A stretch of 64,000 nt of DNA from Myoxocephalus aenaeus (GCA_038501785.1 JBAMJR010000040.1:7122001-7186000); one strand, 5' to 3'; shown: positions 47,321 through 58,690, counted from the first letter of the stretch. Notes: generated by a model not told the origin, from the sequence alone. Numbers and translations are program-made.

Positions 47321-49427
47321 GTTGCCGCTGATTGTGCGTTACTTGTTGCACATGGGACAAATTGACTGGATCCACGCACTTATAGGCAACACTAATCAGT
47401 CACTTTCAAAAGCTAATTCATATTAGTCGGTGGAATCAGCGTGCGTAATGGGAAAGGGAGAATTCGCACCTGACCGCAAAATTCCCCTCAGCTCAAAGGA
47501 ACGTTTTAGCATTTTTTATCTAATTGCTTTGGTTTTACAGCCCGCAACTTAATTGTTTTGGCGCTCGTCCCGCTCATCGTACAAGCTGTTTTTCAGCAAG
47601 ACATCTCTGATAGACTGACTGAGCACTGCCTGCCCAGCCGAACAGACCAAGTCAACAAGTAAGTTGCCTCTCGCAGCGAAAGGCACAACTGCTTCTCCCT
47701 CGGGAGTCCGTGGAGACAAAGCCGGAGCTAAAAGGAGACGGACTATTGGACGATACGAGTTGCAGCTTTCTCTTCTCCGTGACAAAAACACTGTTGTTGG
47801 TCGTAAACAGGAAGTGAAACGGATTTTATAGTTTTGTTGTTTTCTTTTTTAATTATGATTGGTCATTTGGGTTTCAAGGAATTCATTATTTCTATTAAAG
47901 CATGTTTGGCATAGAAAATAATTGGTGACATATCACACTAAAGACATCTCTAATGCAGTTGCTATGGGAGCAGCACCAAATATGAAAGAAATCAATGCGA
48001 TGACATTCATACGATTTCCATTCAAAGAATCGAATGACGATGAAAAGAAAAATCTAATATCTTGCGTGGATGAAATGTACTGCGTGTCCTTTCCCGCTAT
48101 CAAAACCTGTTCATCTCCTCCCACCTGCAGCGCCCCGGCATCAGTATTTCAAAAATAATTCATGACTGGGGATGTCAAGGCTTCTGGTCGACACTTAATC
48201 TAGTACATCTGTGTGGTTGCTGTTAGCAACAGGTATGACATCAGACCCCCTTGGCACCTTCTGCTGGAGGAGAAACATCAGGAGATGTGTTCGACTCGTC
48301 CCTAATGGCTGCACACGCGTAATAAGCAACGTGCTGCATTGACTGCGAGTTAGTTCTGTTACATTCTAGGGTCAAAGGTGTCATCATTAAAACTGTGGCC
48401 ATCAAACTGCAGATCCTGGGTTCATGATGAGAGTTGCAGCTATCGGTATCTGTTCATTTGGATGTCTCTGCAGCTCTAATGTAGTTTTTAAATCCAGTCT
48501 TTGCTAATAAACCCATATTCATTCTCAGTCTTTTCATGTTGCTCTTCACCGTCTGTTCTTTTTTTTTTTTTTTAGAGAGGTTACTATTCTCGTGGCCCTT
48601 TTCTTTCTTTCGTCTTCTTCTTTTCTCATTTAAGAAATGTAGTGACCATGTGGAAATGCGTTTTTCGGGATAACCGCATCGGTACAAAAAGTGACGCCCC
48701 CCCCAAGAGCCGACATCTCTGAGTTCATCCATATCTCTGCAACTTTTCTTTTCTGAAAGTCTTCCCGTTCGGACAGTCCAAACAACAGCCCCGCGGACTC
48801 ATCAGACCGTGTCAGAACATCTTTAGGAGAGTGCTACTCACAGGGATAAAGTGCACACAGTCGTGATCAGCTGTCCCTGGTGGACTCGGGGTCACAGACT
48901 CACAGCATGAGCCTCGCCGACAGAAACATTGCACGAGTCAAAGACTCGGCTGTGCCCGGTGGGGCGAGACGAACAATGATGACAATTCCAAAGAGTTTTT
49001 GACACCGAGCATTTGTTAGTCTCCGGTAATGGGGATCGGTCATATGGATTGTGTTGTCCGCGCTGCCTTGAAAAATCTGGTATCTGCGGCACGCATCATA
49101 AAGCATCAAAACAAATAGCAGGAATTCCTGAGGCATATCTGCAGGGCAGAAAGACTGCCGCGCTGCATCTTCGGTGCGATCTGATGAAGCCTCTCTCAGG
49201 AGAGTGCAAGCGTTTTCATACCTTCATTTGAGTAGAGACGACACTCGTCTTCTATTGATCTGCCAGCAATCCAAGTGTCAAGGTGCACGAGTAAAGGTCT
49301 GCTGAACCTTTCAACTGTTACATCCGAGTCTACGTCCCTCTACGCCGAGCGCACAGCCTCTTCACGGGTGCTCACATGCATGCATTTGAAATTAAAAGGG
49401 TTTTAATAATTCATTCGTCCACGAATC
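47321..49427. other. Noncoding stretch
   Basis: Contains a T homopolymer near 48556-48575. No exon or repeat family recognised. Confidence 0.45.
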
Positions 49428-49467
49428 ATTGGTTTAATAATATAAATATTTACATTATTAAACCAAT
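49428..49467. repeat. AT-rich inverted repeat, 14-bp perfect arms
   Basis: ATTGGTTTAATAAT (49428-49441) and its exact complement (49454-49467) flank a 12-base loop. Each end shows a CCAAT/ATTGG word. Confidence 0.9.
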
Positions 49468-49544
49468 AAAGGGTGTTTTATTCTGTTTAACACAGTCATG
49501 AAATGCAATTTATTGGTTTTGGGATACGGATTGTCTGTATTATT

Positions 49545-49600
49545 CGTGTCACGTTAGGTTTAGGCAACAACATCACGCAATTAAGTTTAGGAAAACTGTC
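49545..49600 (+). repeat. Dispersed repeat family B, short fragment
   Basis: CACGTTAGGTTTAGGCAACA followed by 'ttaagtttaggaaaac', the GTTTAGG module of the family. Confidence 0.4.
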
Positions 49601-49649
49601 ACATCTAATCAGACACAATAAATGACGATACCTGTGTGGCCAAATCATA

Positions 49650-50115
49650 GGGTGTTAATGTAGCCGGCTCAGGATTGTTCCTCCTGGGCTGCTGTAGGGC
49701 TGAGTAGACCTTAGCCCCTCCTACTTCCTGGTTCCCAATTAGTTTGGGCAACCATATAAAAGGCTACACCAAGAGCTGCCTCTTTCCCTCTTTGACTCCC
49801 AGGCTCCGGTAGGTGTGGATGTTGGCTCCCTGAGTTGAGGCATATTGGCTATGAGTTCATTCTTATCTGTCTTTTGCTCTAGGTCCAGCTCCAGGCTCAA
49901 GACGCTGACTGCCGCTGCTGTTTTGTTTTGTTTAAACTCATTTATGGTTTTGTTTTACTTAGTTTTGTATTGCTTGGTTTTATGTTGCATGGTTTTATGA
50001 TAGTGATCCCATTTAGTTGTATTGGCTTTTAACCTTTTAGATGTGCTGGATGTCCTGTATTTTAATGTGTCAAAGTTGTTTATAATAAATGCAATACTCT
50101 TGAGATAATCCTGTG
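49650..50115 (+). mobile_element. LTR-like region with TATA and poly(A) signal (unconfirmed)
   Basis: A TATA box in CCATATAAAAGGCTAC (about 49752-49767) follows a CCCAATTAG word. AATAAA near 50091 comes about 330 bp later, after a long T/G-rich run. This compact promoter-terminator layout without a coding frame suggests a solo LTR or another retroelement end. Ends and target duplication were not found. It may alternatively be a short noncoding transcription unit. Confidence 0.3.
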
Positions 50116-51119
50116 TCATTAAGCCATCCACTGCCACATGGATCCTTTTTAACTGCAAGCTCTTAAGTTGTTTTTAACAGTCTTAAAGGTGCAGTAAAGT
50201 ATAAATTTGAACCGGACCAAGGCCAGGTAGCGGCCCGTGGTCACATTAAGTATGGACCTCTTTGAGTTTCCATAGGGTTGGAGCTGTAATGGAGGCATTG
50301 AGTTTTACCTCGCAATGTTTGAAAAAAGAAGAAGATTCTGACAACTTTAATTGACACAGGATTGAGTTTAGCTGTGGTATCCGTGTCTCCCCCTCTTGTC
50401 AGAATTTCAGTCTGAATTTAAATAATTGGAGATGGTACTCCCCACTAAACAGTTTCACTCTTCAATTCACAAATGGACCTAAACTGATCATGATCATGTA
50501 GCACAGGATTATTATTATTATTTTTTAATTAAGTATTCTTCTTTCCTTTCTTCAGCAACGTAGTGTTGAATCTTTCTTTCACACAGATCGACCTGTACAC
50601 TCACACACGTGCGCACCCATATAAATGGCATGATGCAACTCAAAGTAAGACGTTGCTCTATAATTAGGGGTGTGTGGGTCATCATAGCAGACATGAACCC
50701 AGTTCGTTTTCCCACAGTCATTATCACCTTTTCTCTCTGATCTTTTAAGATGATCCCTATGTTATCTGATCATACCAGGAGATGTTAAGGTGCAGGCACG
50801 TTCGCATTTACACTCCCACGCACACATCAAAGGACATCATAGTTTCAGAAAGACTTTCATAAAAATCCTTTTTTGTGGAAGCTATATGATCAAGACACAC
50901 ACACACACACACGATGATAATGTTGAATTACCTCTGGTATTACAATTCATTCCTGGGGGAACATCAATGTTTGCATCAAATTTGATGGAAAGCCATCCAA
51001 TACTTACTGAGACAGTTCATTCAAAACCACAAATGTCAACCTCAGTGTGTTTATTAGATCATCATTAGGGTTCATAGTCTGGGAAACACGAATGGCTTCA
51101 CGAAACGCTGTGCCAATCT
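50116..51119. other. Noncoding stretch
   Basis: A short CA run near 50899-50913. Nothing else recognised. Confidence 0.45.
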
Positions 51120-51325
51120 GTCAGTTTTCTTTTGGATGAGATGAAACGTTCAACCTGCTGAAGGAAAAGTCATCAAAGTATACAGGAGTCATCCTCTGGG
51201 GACCCTGAATGTCTGAATCAAATATTATGGCAATACAGCTCATAGTTGTCCAATATTTTACATATTTCAATCTGGACCACAATGGTTGACCCAACTGAAC
51301 GGTCATTGCCAAAGAGCAATGTGGT
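51120..51325 (-). repeat. Dispersed repeat family A, copy 4
   Basis: Contains 'gtcatcctctggggaccctgaatgtctgaatcaaat', 'atagttgtccaatat' and ATATTTCAATCTGGACCACA, the family core on the complementary strand. Confidence 0.7.
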
Positions 51326-52574
51326 CAAAGGGTCTATCATTTTAAACTCTTTATGTCCAATGTAAAAACAATGATATACGCAGTAAGACAATATACTATA
51401 ACGGTGGGGTTGCAGTTGATAGAACTCCTTAGCTGTATACATGAGGTGGTACTTTTAAGGAGTAGCCATAAGTGCAACAACAGTTCCAAATTCCACCTGA
51501 CACGTTTAGAAAGATAATAAGAACCTCTCAAATGCAAATATGGAATCTACGGTAATGTTATTTTTTGCCAGTGGTTTATTATACTGCTTTGCTACAGGGT
51601 CACATCACAATATTCATTTTATATTCATATATTTATAATTTTTATGTGAAAGTTGAAGCTTATTACAGAAGTTAAATCAGGATTTAGCCCAAAGATGAGG
51701 AGCTGCTGTTATGCCAGAGGGGTCTGTCCAGTGTCTCCTTATAGTTCTCACACTGCAAAACTCTTTCCCTTACCGCTAACGAGTAAATGAATTAATAGAC
51801 TCAAAATATTAAACCAATTCTAAAAGCACCTCCACTTAAAATTCAAGTATTGACTGAAAAAGCAGAGACTGTTAAAAAAGAAAAGAAGAAGCATCTCTGT
51901 TGTGCTACATGTGGCCCCAATGGGAATCGTCCCATAACCTGGAAATCCTCAGCAGAGACAAATTGTCCAGTTATAACAAGGCTGGTGGACAGTACATATT
52001 TCAATTCACCCTTTGCTTTTCCAACCCACATATAAAAAGGAGGCAACAAATCAGATTTTTTTTTTGTTGGCCTAACAAGGTGGATGCCATTTAATGTGAG
52101 CCACCTGACAGCGGCTGTGAGAGCAAAACATTTTGACAGCAGGTGAATGGGAGTCGGTTTGTTTAAATTTAACAAGGATGGTGGACTGAGGATCGGTCTC
52201 CGTTCATTCCTCTGTCCGTCACACATCTCGGATGCGGCAGATCAAATTCTGACAGCCCTGAGGGAACGATGCGTGCCGCTGGCATCCTGGATTTCCAAAA
52301 GTTGCACTGAACCAGGAAGTGAGCTACGATAACAGGTCAATCCAAACGGACACATTTGACCCTCGTGGTCCACTCGGTCTGCTGCATCGCGTGTGGGGGA
52401 TGTTTGCTGTTGCTTTGTTTTCAATTATTTTCTCTTTGCAATCTCATGCTTGTGTATTCAGTAACATGGCGGCCCTCGGTGTTTGATACCTACCTTTCTG
52501 GGACACTTTCAACTAGCTCCAATTAAAACCCATTCGCTTCATTTGTAATGCACTGAACTGACTGACTTTCACCC
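51326..52574. other. Noncoding stretch
   Basis: No recognised repeat or exon. Confidence 0.45.
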
Positions 52575-52716
52575 AGAAGACCGTTCATGTCCCAGGTCAA
52601 CGTTGATTCGTTTAAACGTAGTTTTGGTACATAACTTCCGTACTAAACTAAAGCCAGTGACCATCTTTACTGAAGCCCGACCACGTACTTTTGTTGCATA
52701 TGTAAACCTGGAAAGT

Positions 52717-52724
52717 GAGTAAAC
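52717..52724. repeat. Target-site duplication, left copy (GAGTAAAC)
   Basis: Directly abuts the 5' end of the 2.9-kb hAT element and is repeated exactly at 55642-55649. Confidence 0.95.
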
Positions 52725-52737
52725 CAGTGGCGGCCGG
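52725..52737 (+). repeat. hAT 5' terminal inverted repeat
   Basis: CAGTGGCGGCCGG, matching the right terminus at 12 of 13 positions on the opposite strand. Confidence 0.93.
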
Positions 52738-53602
52738 CCAATAGAGGGCCGCGGGGCCTGGCCCCACCCACCTTGAGCCAGAAAAAAAACAGAAAAAAAA
52801 CATTATTTTTAATTTTATTAATTATAAAAAAATTATTAACAAAATTATAAATTATACAAATTGTCAATATTTGTGTGTTTGAGCTATGGAATGTACCCAG
52901 TAATATTTGTAAAATAGGATATCTGCGCTAAATATCTGCTTTTCCTGCTCGTCCTCTCTGCTCTGAGCTGCTCATGCACTTCTCTGCTGGTCTCTAATGC
53001 TCGTGCACATGCCGGGGCCACGAAGCATTTGGCCCGAGAAAGTCGGGTCTAATACGCAGTTTAGCCAATCACTGACTAAAGATATAAATGATGGACATAT
53101 CATTTATCCAATCCGCGCCCTAAAAAGGACTTCTTCGGGGCCAGGCCCCGGGTGCGTTCACAGCTAGTCTCTCGTTCTCATCTCGCGTGTTCTCGTTCTC
53201 TTCGCTTGTATTCTCGTCTGCCCGTCTCTCTCAGCGCCATTTCAACGTCATGACAACGGAGCCCTAAGACTCAAGCCTAACTAGATCAAATCTCTCCTCA
53301 AATACTTGGACTGCATGCTGCTGTTGGTTATAATGGATTACATTCTGGAGGAAGTAAAGAAAGCTGATTTGTATCGCCAAGTGGACGAGAAGAGTCAACG
53401 GATATTTCCAGCTGATGCTCATGCTAAGCTACATCGGCGCTAACGGTACATCACTATCCAGAACGCAACCGCGGACACCATCGCTCCAGCGCTTATGACG
53501 GGCTGCTGTCATGAGGGGAGCCACAGTGCAGCTTTATTCCTGGCATTGCCCTCCAGAACTAAGCAGCGGCGACGGGGAGGCAGAGGCCAGGGCTAACGTT
53601 AG

Positions 53603-53654
53603 TTGTGTAGCAGTGCTAGCGGGCTAACGTTAGCCCGCTAGCACTGCTACACAA
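53603..53654. repeat. 52-bp perfect palindrome, no spacer
   Basis: Arm 53603-53628 is exactly complementary to 53629-53654 and there is no loop base. The centre is CTAACGTTAG, and the outer parts contain GCTAGC and the word TGTGTAGCAGTG. It interrupts the transposase region: the open frame of the transposase piece begins inside its right arm. Confidence 0.97.
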
Positions 53655-53803
53655 AGAGAAAACGGTTGTTTAGTTACAGACGGAACAACATCATCCCAAA
53701 TGTGGACATGCTATTCAACCAGCTGCAGAAGAGGAACATTGACCCTGTCTTCATTAAAGGACGTGTCCAGAGGTTCACAGACAGCATTAAAAAAATCTGG
53801 TAA
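53642..53803 (+). pseudogene. hAT transposase fragment (ZMYM1-like type)
   Basis: The frame is open from inside the palindrome to a TAA at 53801. Residues such as NNIIPNVDMLFNQLQKRNID and GRVQRFTDSIKKI resemble the middle region of the zinc-finger MYM/TTF-type hAT transposases common in fish. The end AAATCTG|GTAAAT is a possible splice donor, so this may be an exon of the transposase gene. Upstream zinc-finger and downstream catalytic parts are missing. Confidence 0.7.
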
Positions 53804-55112
53804 ATAACTATACTGTAACGGACTGAGTGTCATGTTAACCTGTTATGTTTAAAGTGTTATTGTGTTTACAGGAAGAAGTTGTTCTAGATAAGATTACTGT
53901 TTATTGTAATTACTGGGTTCAGGAGGTCAGTGAATGTCTCATGGGCTGTGTAGCTTGTAGCTTGTCTACCTGAGCTACCTGTTATCGGCAGAGCGAGTGA
54001 GGTGGGATGTTGTTGTTTTGGAGCCTGTGGAGAGGAGGCTATGACCGGGAGCAGAGTGACGCATGTTATGAGGTTTTGACTATTGTTCTGGGCTAGGCTA
54101 CGGCCCACAGTAGCCTGTTCTGTTGTTAGCGAATAAACACACAATAAGCAAGCTAACGTCTCGTATTTACATGTGATAGGAACCATCTTTACGTCCCGTG
54201 TTTGTGTTGGGACACTTTTAGTTGTGACAAGCTCCTGGAAACATGTGCCGCGGTAGAAGTTTTTACTCCGCTAAAAGCTAGTTTAAAAGATATAAGTTAA
54301 AGTGACAACAAAGTGTTGATTTGTCGGCGTATATTGTTATCCAAGTGGACCATCTCCCTCTCAGTTGTGTGCAGCAGCGAGGTATGTTGTTATGTTAATG
54401 ATTCGTCGCGCATATTTACGTTCAAACAGTTTACTGTGTAATGTGAACGCCAACTTGTTTGGTCTGTTGAAATGCAATTAAACAGTTGGACGGTGGATTG
54501 ATGACGGTGGTGTTGACTGAGGCGCACGTAAGACGAATAAATCCATCAGTAACAGAAGAACCAAGGGGTCGTGTATTTCCTGGAGGGAGTTATAAGTTGC
54601 TCACGTCCAACAGTCTGTAAAAGCCTACATGGGCCTAGTCATCAAAGTGAACGAACATGATAGAAAACATCACAATGATATTTGTTTAAATATTTTAAAA
54701 GGAAAAAGATCAGATTTTTATAAAAATGCGGGTAGTTAATAACATGCGTATTCAGGTGTCCACCAAGTCAATGTCTAGAAGAGGCCTAGTTGTTTTTGAA
54801 GATGGCAAGTTGCAACTATTCAATAACATAGTCGACTGTTTTCTGAAAGGGAGGACACGCTGGTAACTGACCGTCTGATACAATTTGATGATGTAGTTAT
54901 AATTTCCCATCATCTAAAGTTATTTGTACGATTTTACATACATTGTATTGTAGAAATACTTGACTTGGACATAAGTGTTCAATCAGAATCACTTTCATCA
55001 AAATAGCTTTATTGATAATGTAAGTTGATTTATCTTTTACAGGTATGTGATGCCATCCTGATGAAGCCAAGGAGCGGTTCTCCTCTTCACAGAGACTGTC
55101 ACTCTTCTCAGG

Positions 55113-55333
55113 ATCCTCATCACCGTGACAACAGCTGAATCCAGAGGTGTTTCTGTACTTTGAAGAGGATCAAGACCTTCCTGAGAAACACCATGACACA
55201 GGATGGCCTTAATGCTCTGGCTATGCTCTCCATGGAGAAGAAACTTGTCAGGGACATGCCTGACTTCAATAAGAAGGTCATTGAGAGGTTTGCCACTCAG
55301 AAGGACAGAAGAGCAAAGTTTCTTTACAAATAA
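55113..55333 (+). pseudogene. hAT transposase C-terminal dimerisation domain, frameshifted
   Basis: A first piece (55113-55142) reads ILITVTTAES, the conserved start of the hAT dimerisation region. One base appears lost near 55143-55147. The frame then continues from 55148 as CFCTLKRIKTFLRNTM and later ALAMLSMEKKLV and KKVIERFATQKDRRAKFLYK before TAA at 55331-55333. This C-terminal signature is typical of hAT transposases of the ZMYM1-like group. The frameshift, together with the missing catalytic middle, makes it nonfunctional. Confidence 0.85.
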
Positions 55334-55435
55334 TCTCTCAAAAAAATATGCAGGTTTCCTCACCACACTGATTTGTGTTTCCCCAACAAACAAGGTTCAT
55401 ATGGGGAATCTTAAAATATAAACTTGTTCTATTAG

Positions 55436-55460
55436 AGTGTGTGTGTGTGTGTGTGTGTAT
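55436..55460. repeat. (GT)n microsatellite, short
   Basis: About 12 GT units near the 3' end of the hAT element. Confidence 0.9.
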
Positions 55461-55628
55461 AAAAAAAAATACTGAATTGTATGAATTATGTCCTTATGTC
55501 AGTGTTGGAATAAATGTTTAAATATTTAACTGCAAAGTAGTAATGCGTTTTTTATACCTTTTTTGCATTGAATCATACTAGGATTTTTGCTGAAATTGAT
55601 TGGCTGGCCCCACCCAAAAAAAAATCCA

Positions 55629-55641
55629 CCAGCCGCCACTG
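55629..55641 (-). repeat. hAT 3' terminal inverted repeat
   Basis: On the minus strand CAGTGGCGGCTGG, with one mismatch to the 5' terminus. Confidence 0.93.
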
Positions 55642-55649
55642 GAGTAAAC
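55642..55649. repeat. Target-site duplication, right copy (GAGTAAAC)
   Basis: Exact match to 52717-52724. Confidence 0.95.
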
Positions 55650-55770
55650 CTATCTTGAAATTTTGTTTATTTTGAAGAGCTGAAAACTGTACGTTTTCCT
55701 ATGAACGCAGCAGTTTATTTTGAAAAGAAACGATGCATGTAACTAGCGGAAACTGACAGGCTGCCCGACA
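55650..55770 (+). repeat. Dispersed repeat family B, right part split by the hAT insertion
   Basis: GTTTATTTTGAAAAGA with 'gcatgtaac' at 55712-55742 matches 26275-26303. The left part of the same repeat is probably 52575-52724, before the hAT element. Confidence 0.4.
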
Positions 55771-56456
55771 CGTCCAAAACGGACGCTAGCCGGGTACCTA
55801 GAGCCTCATAAATTGAACCAGGCATGAGATTGGTGTGTATCTTCTTATCTCACTCTGGGAAATAACAATAATGAGTATATTTCTTAAAATAATAAAAAAG
55901 TATGCCTTTGAAGTGGAAATCCGGGACTTCCATGTGTTTTTTTATATGGGTATTTCAACATCATTTTGGCACAAGTGCTTACTGCTCACGGACACTTATT
56001 TATTTAGACAGCATCATTTTAGCACAACGGAAGCTCCACTACAGCAGCGCCTTTGTCCCTAAGAGAGAGTAATGACAATAGGCAGATAAAGGGAAGTCAC
56101 CACATTAAACCGCATTAAGCCACTCAGTACCAGACGCATTACCGAGACAGAGGGGGAATGAAGAGGGGGAATGAAGAAAGGGATGAGGGGAGAGAAAACG
56201 ACAGCGAGGCCCAGAGAAAAGAGCGAGGCGGTGATGAATCGCCGGACTAATCCGGGCTACTACAGAGGGATTAAATCGTTCTCCTGCCGCACGTTCGCCG
56301 CTCCGTCAGACGGCAGAGGTTAAGCAGAGCGTCCCGTTTGTCTTCTTCCCCTCAATCACCTTCTCTGCTTTTTCCTCATCCGTCTAATGGCATTAGAGAG
56401 GTGAAAGTCTTTAATCGCAAGAGCAATGTAGTGAGGGAGGCCTCTGTCGAGCGCCC

Positions 56457-56458
<2 letters not shown>
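55771..56458. other. Noncoding stretch
   Basis: Purine-rich at 56140-56230. No gene recognised. Confidence 0.4.

Positions 56459-56490
<32 letters not shown>
56459..56490. repeat. (CA)n microsatellite
   Basis: About 16 CA units preceded by a C run. Confidence 0.95.
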
Positions 56491-56492
<2 letters not shown>

Positions 56493-56738
56493 TGGAGTGT
56501 CGGGCTAATAGATGTCAGTGTTTCTGATAATCTGATGGAGGAAGCGATAACAAAGAGTCATTGATTTCCCTTGTGGCAGGTATATGTGTGTGTGTACGTG
56601 TTGTGTATTTGTGTGTCTTGTTTCAAATGGGCGGTGAGACAAATTGCTTTGAGGAAAAAATAAGCAATTATTACAGAGTATCAAAATAAAAAATAAAACA
56701 CAAATTCTAATGTTTCATGTTTTTATATGATTCTGTTT

Positions 56739-56740
<2 letters not shown>

Positions 56741-56821
<81 letters not shown>
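56741..56821. repeat. (CA)n microsatellite
   Basis: About 40 perfect CA units. Confidence 0.95.
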
Positions 56822-56822
<1 letters not shown>

Positions 56823-57479
56823 GCATTATAGTTGGGACGCCTGTATGTGTGTGTGATGGAGGAGTAGTGCCAGCCATTGCTTCGTCACGTCCGTCCACCA
56901 ACAAATACATTTTTTTGGGGTGGAGTTTCACGCGGAGAAAGATATGTGAAACCAAAAAAGCATCTATTTTTCCAACCCATGCACATTACTACCGACACAA
57001 CAACAACACACACACACACACACACAATACACGTGTCCCCGCATTGTGCCGTGCAGGGGAAACTGTGTGCGCAGCAGCTGAATCCCTAGCTTTTACATTT
57101 CCACGGAGAAGTTGTCACACACTGAAATCTTCACCTGCCTCGCACGCGCTCTCTTGAAGCTGCAGATGAGAGAGGGTTTCTTTTTGCCTCAACCTTCCCT
57201 CTTGCATTGGACGCGTAATGACAGGCGTGGGTGTTTACCTCGGCACACGAAAGGTTCCAGCAGACACCGGCATGCTCCTCTCTTTTCTCTCTCTGTATTC
57301 TCGGTACTAACGCCCTTCCACCAACCCATCCCCCGCGCTCCCCTCCTTTCGGTGGTAATTGGGTATGACACTGGATCAACAGGGAGAGAGAGAGACAAAA
57401 GCGTCGTCTTCTTCGCTTCTCTTTTCTTAACCTCCACTGCCCGCGCTCATCGTGCTGTTAACGCCACCACCACCGTGTC

Positions 57480-57816
57480 ATTTCTTTTCTATAAAGATTG
57501 GCCGCTAGTGCCCAAACCGCGCGCGCGCACGCGCACGCACACACACACACCTCGACGTCATGGCGCGTGGCAGCGGAGCGTTGCCAGCCGTTAACTCCGC
57601 GCGCGCTCCAGGCCAATTACCGCCGCCTCGCCTCCAGAAATAAAAAGCTGCAACTCGAGGAAGACTAACCCCGAGCAGAGGGAAGTGGAGCCACTTGAGC
57701 CTCACTTGTTACATTAAGTCAATCAGGGACATTACGCACACCTGGGTAGACGTCAGCGCTGCTCATGAAAGGAGAGGGGCGGGGTTATCGCTGCTGGAAG
57801 GCGTCAAACAGCCGCC
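57480..57816 (+). promoter_or_regulatory. Candidate CpG-rich promoter
   Basis: Dense CpG (GCGCGCGCGCACGCGCACG around 57519-57537 and CGCGCGCGC near 57598) with a CRE-like GACGTCATGG near 57554. An A/T-rich AATAAAAAGC lies at about 57641, and GGGGCGGGG (GC box) occurs near 57776. It precedes an ATG in a near-ideal GCCGCC context at 57817. It could also be a GC-rich simple-sequence patch, because part of it is alternating CG/CA. Confidence 0.35.
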
Positions 57817-57848
57817 ATGATGAAGTCTATACAGCTTTTGAGAAAAAG
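57817..57848 (+). CDS. Candidate first coding exon, unknown product
   Basis: GCCGCCATGATG gives a near-ideal translation start. Ten codons (MMKSIQLLRK) and two bases follow, then AAAAAG|GTGAAT, a plausible donor (GT at 57849). A possible second exon begins at 58271 after an acceptor and continues the frame. An upstream ATG at 57765 gives another open frame to the same donor. No homology is recognised. Supported only by signals and phase. Confidence 0.25.
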
Positions 57849-57867
57849 GTGAATTAGAATATGTTCA

Positions 57868-57893
57868 AATATATATATATATATATATATTTT
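57868..57893. repeat. (AT)n microsatellite
   Basis: About 12 AT units running into a T run. Confidence 0.9.
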
Positions 57894-58270
57894 TTTCAAT
57901 CTGACATTATTTGTTTCTCTTTTAAATCCAGTTCTCGAGGACAGCAGTCTTCTTCTCTTGCCTCCTAATTCCTAGTTATTGCCATTGCAGCTGTTTCTAA
58001 GAATCTTTAATGGAAATTAAGTGAATTTAATTACAAATGCAGTACTTTTTTTAAAGGGCTCTGGTTCAAAGTTCACTGTTAAGCCATCGGTTGCGTCGCT
58101 CTGTGCTGCCCAACACTAAACCTCACCATTTCTTTACCTTTTTCTTTTAATTCTCTGATTTGATCTCCTCTTAGCGCTTAGGATGGGGACAAACGACACA
58201 AGTCAAAACTGCTGGTATTAATATACTGCACATTTGTTTTTCATATTCATATGAATGATTCCTCCAACAG

Positions 58271-58321
58271 GCCCTACTTGAACCCATTCAGTGATGATGG
58301 GGATTTCCTCTCAACACCACA
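58271..58321 (+). CDS. Candidate second exon (17 codons), unknown product
   Basis: Acceptor TTCCTCCAACAG (AG at 58269-58270) and donor CACA|GTACGT (58322). Joined to the exon at 57817-57848 it reads on as R then PYLNPFSDDGDFLSTP. Without splicing the frame continues to a TGA near 58358. The peptide contains an NPF tripeptide. No protein family is recognised, and the link rests on phase only. Confidence 0.2.
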
Positions 58322-58690
58322 GTACGTGCATCCTGTCCTCCTCCCAACCACCAACTGATTTCACGTTTGACACGGCACACGTAGTGTTCCACACAACAGC
58401 AGAAGGAGTTGGTTACCGTGCTCCGTTTGTAGACCTCACTTCTTCGTATCTTTGTGCAGGACCTCGCTGAGCGCTGTGTCCCACGTGCAGCCGTCCGCAT
58501 TACGGAGAAGAAGAAGCCTGAGTGAACCCTCGTCTTATTGAGAAGAAATAACACGTTTCTCTCAAGGAATCACAATTAATCACTTCTTTCACTCTTCGTT
58601 CTTAGCTTTCCAATTAAAAGAAATAAAAAGTTCAATACAAATATAAGCTGGATGAGTAGTTCCGGAAGAAAAAGAAAGAAATGAAGACAC
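58322..58690. other. Noncoding stretch
   Basis: No further exon or repeat recognised. Confidence 0.4.

Larger units (their letters stand above)
52725..55641 (+). mobile_element. Complete hAT-superfamily DNA transposon, internally deleted (2,917 bp)
   Basis: The ends CAGTGGCGGCCGG (52725-52737) and the complement of 55629-55641, CAGTGGCGGCTGG, are terminal inverted repeats with one mismatch in 13. Both abut an exact 8-bp target duplication, GAGTAAAC, diagnostic of hAT transposition. A subterminal CTGGCCCCACCCA word occurs near both ends in direct orientation. Inside are a transposase segment at 53642-53803 and the C-terminal dimerisation region ending at a stop at 55331, both on the plus strand. 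The middle of the transposase is absent, so the element is non-autonomous. A 52-bp perfect palindrome (53603-53654) and a (GT)n run (55436-55460) also lie inside. Family B repeat sequence flanks it on both sides, so it probably landed in an older repeat. Confidence 0.93.

Noticed and set aside
57519..57550. CpG-rich run as stand-alone CpG island
   Set aside because: Much of it is alternating CG/CA simple sequence. Kept only as part of a low-confidence promoter candidate.
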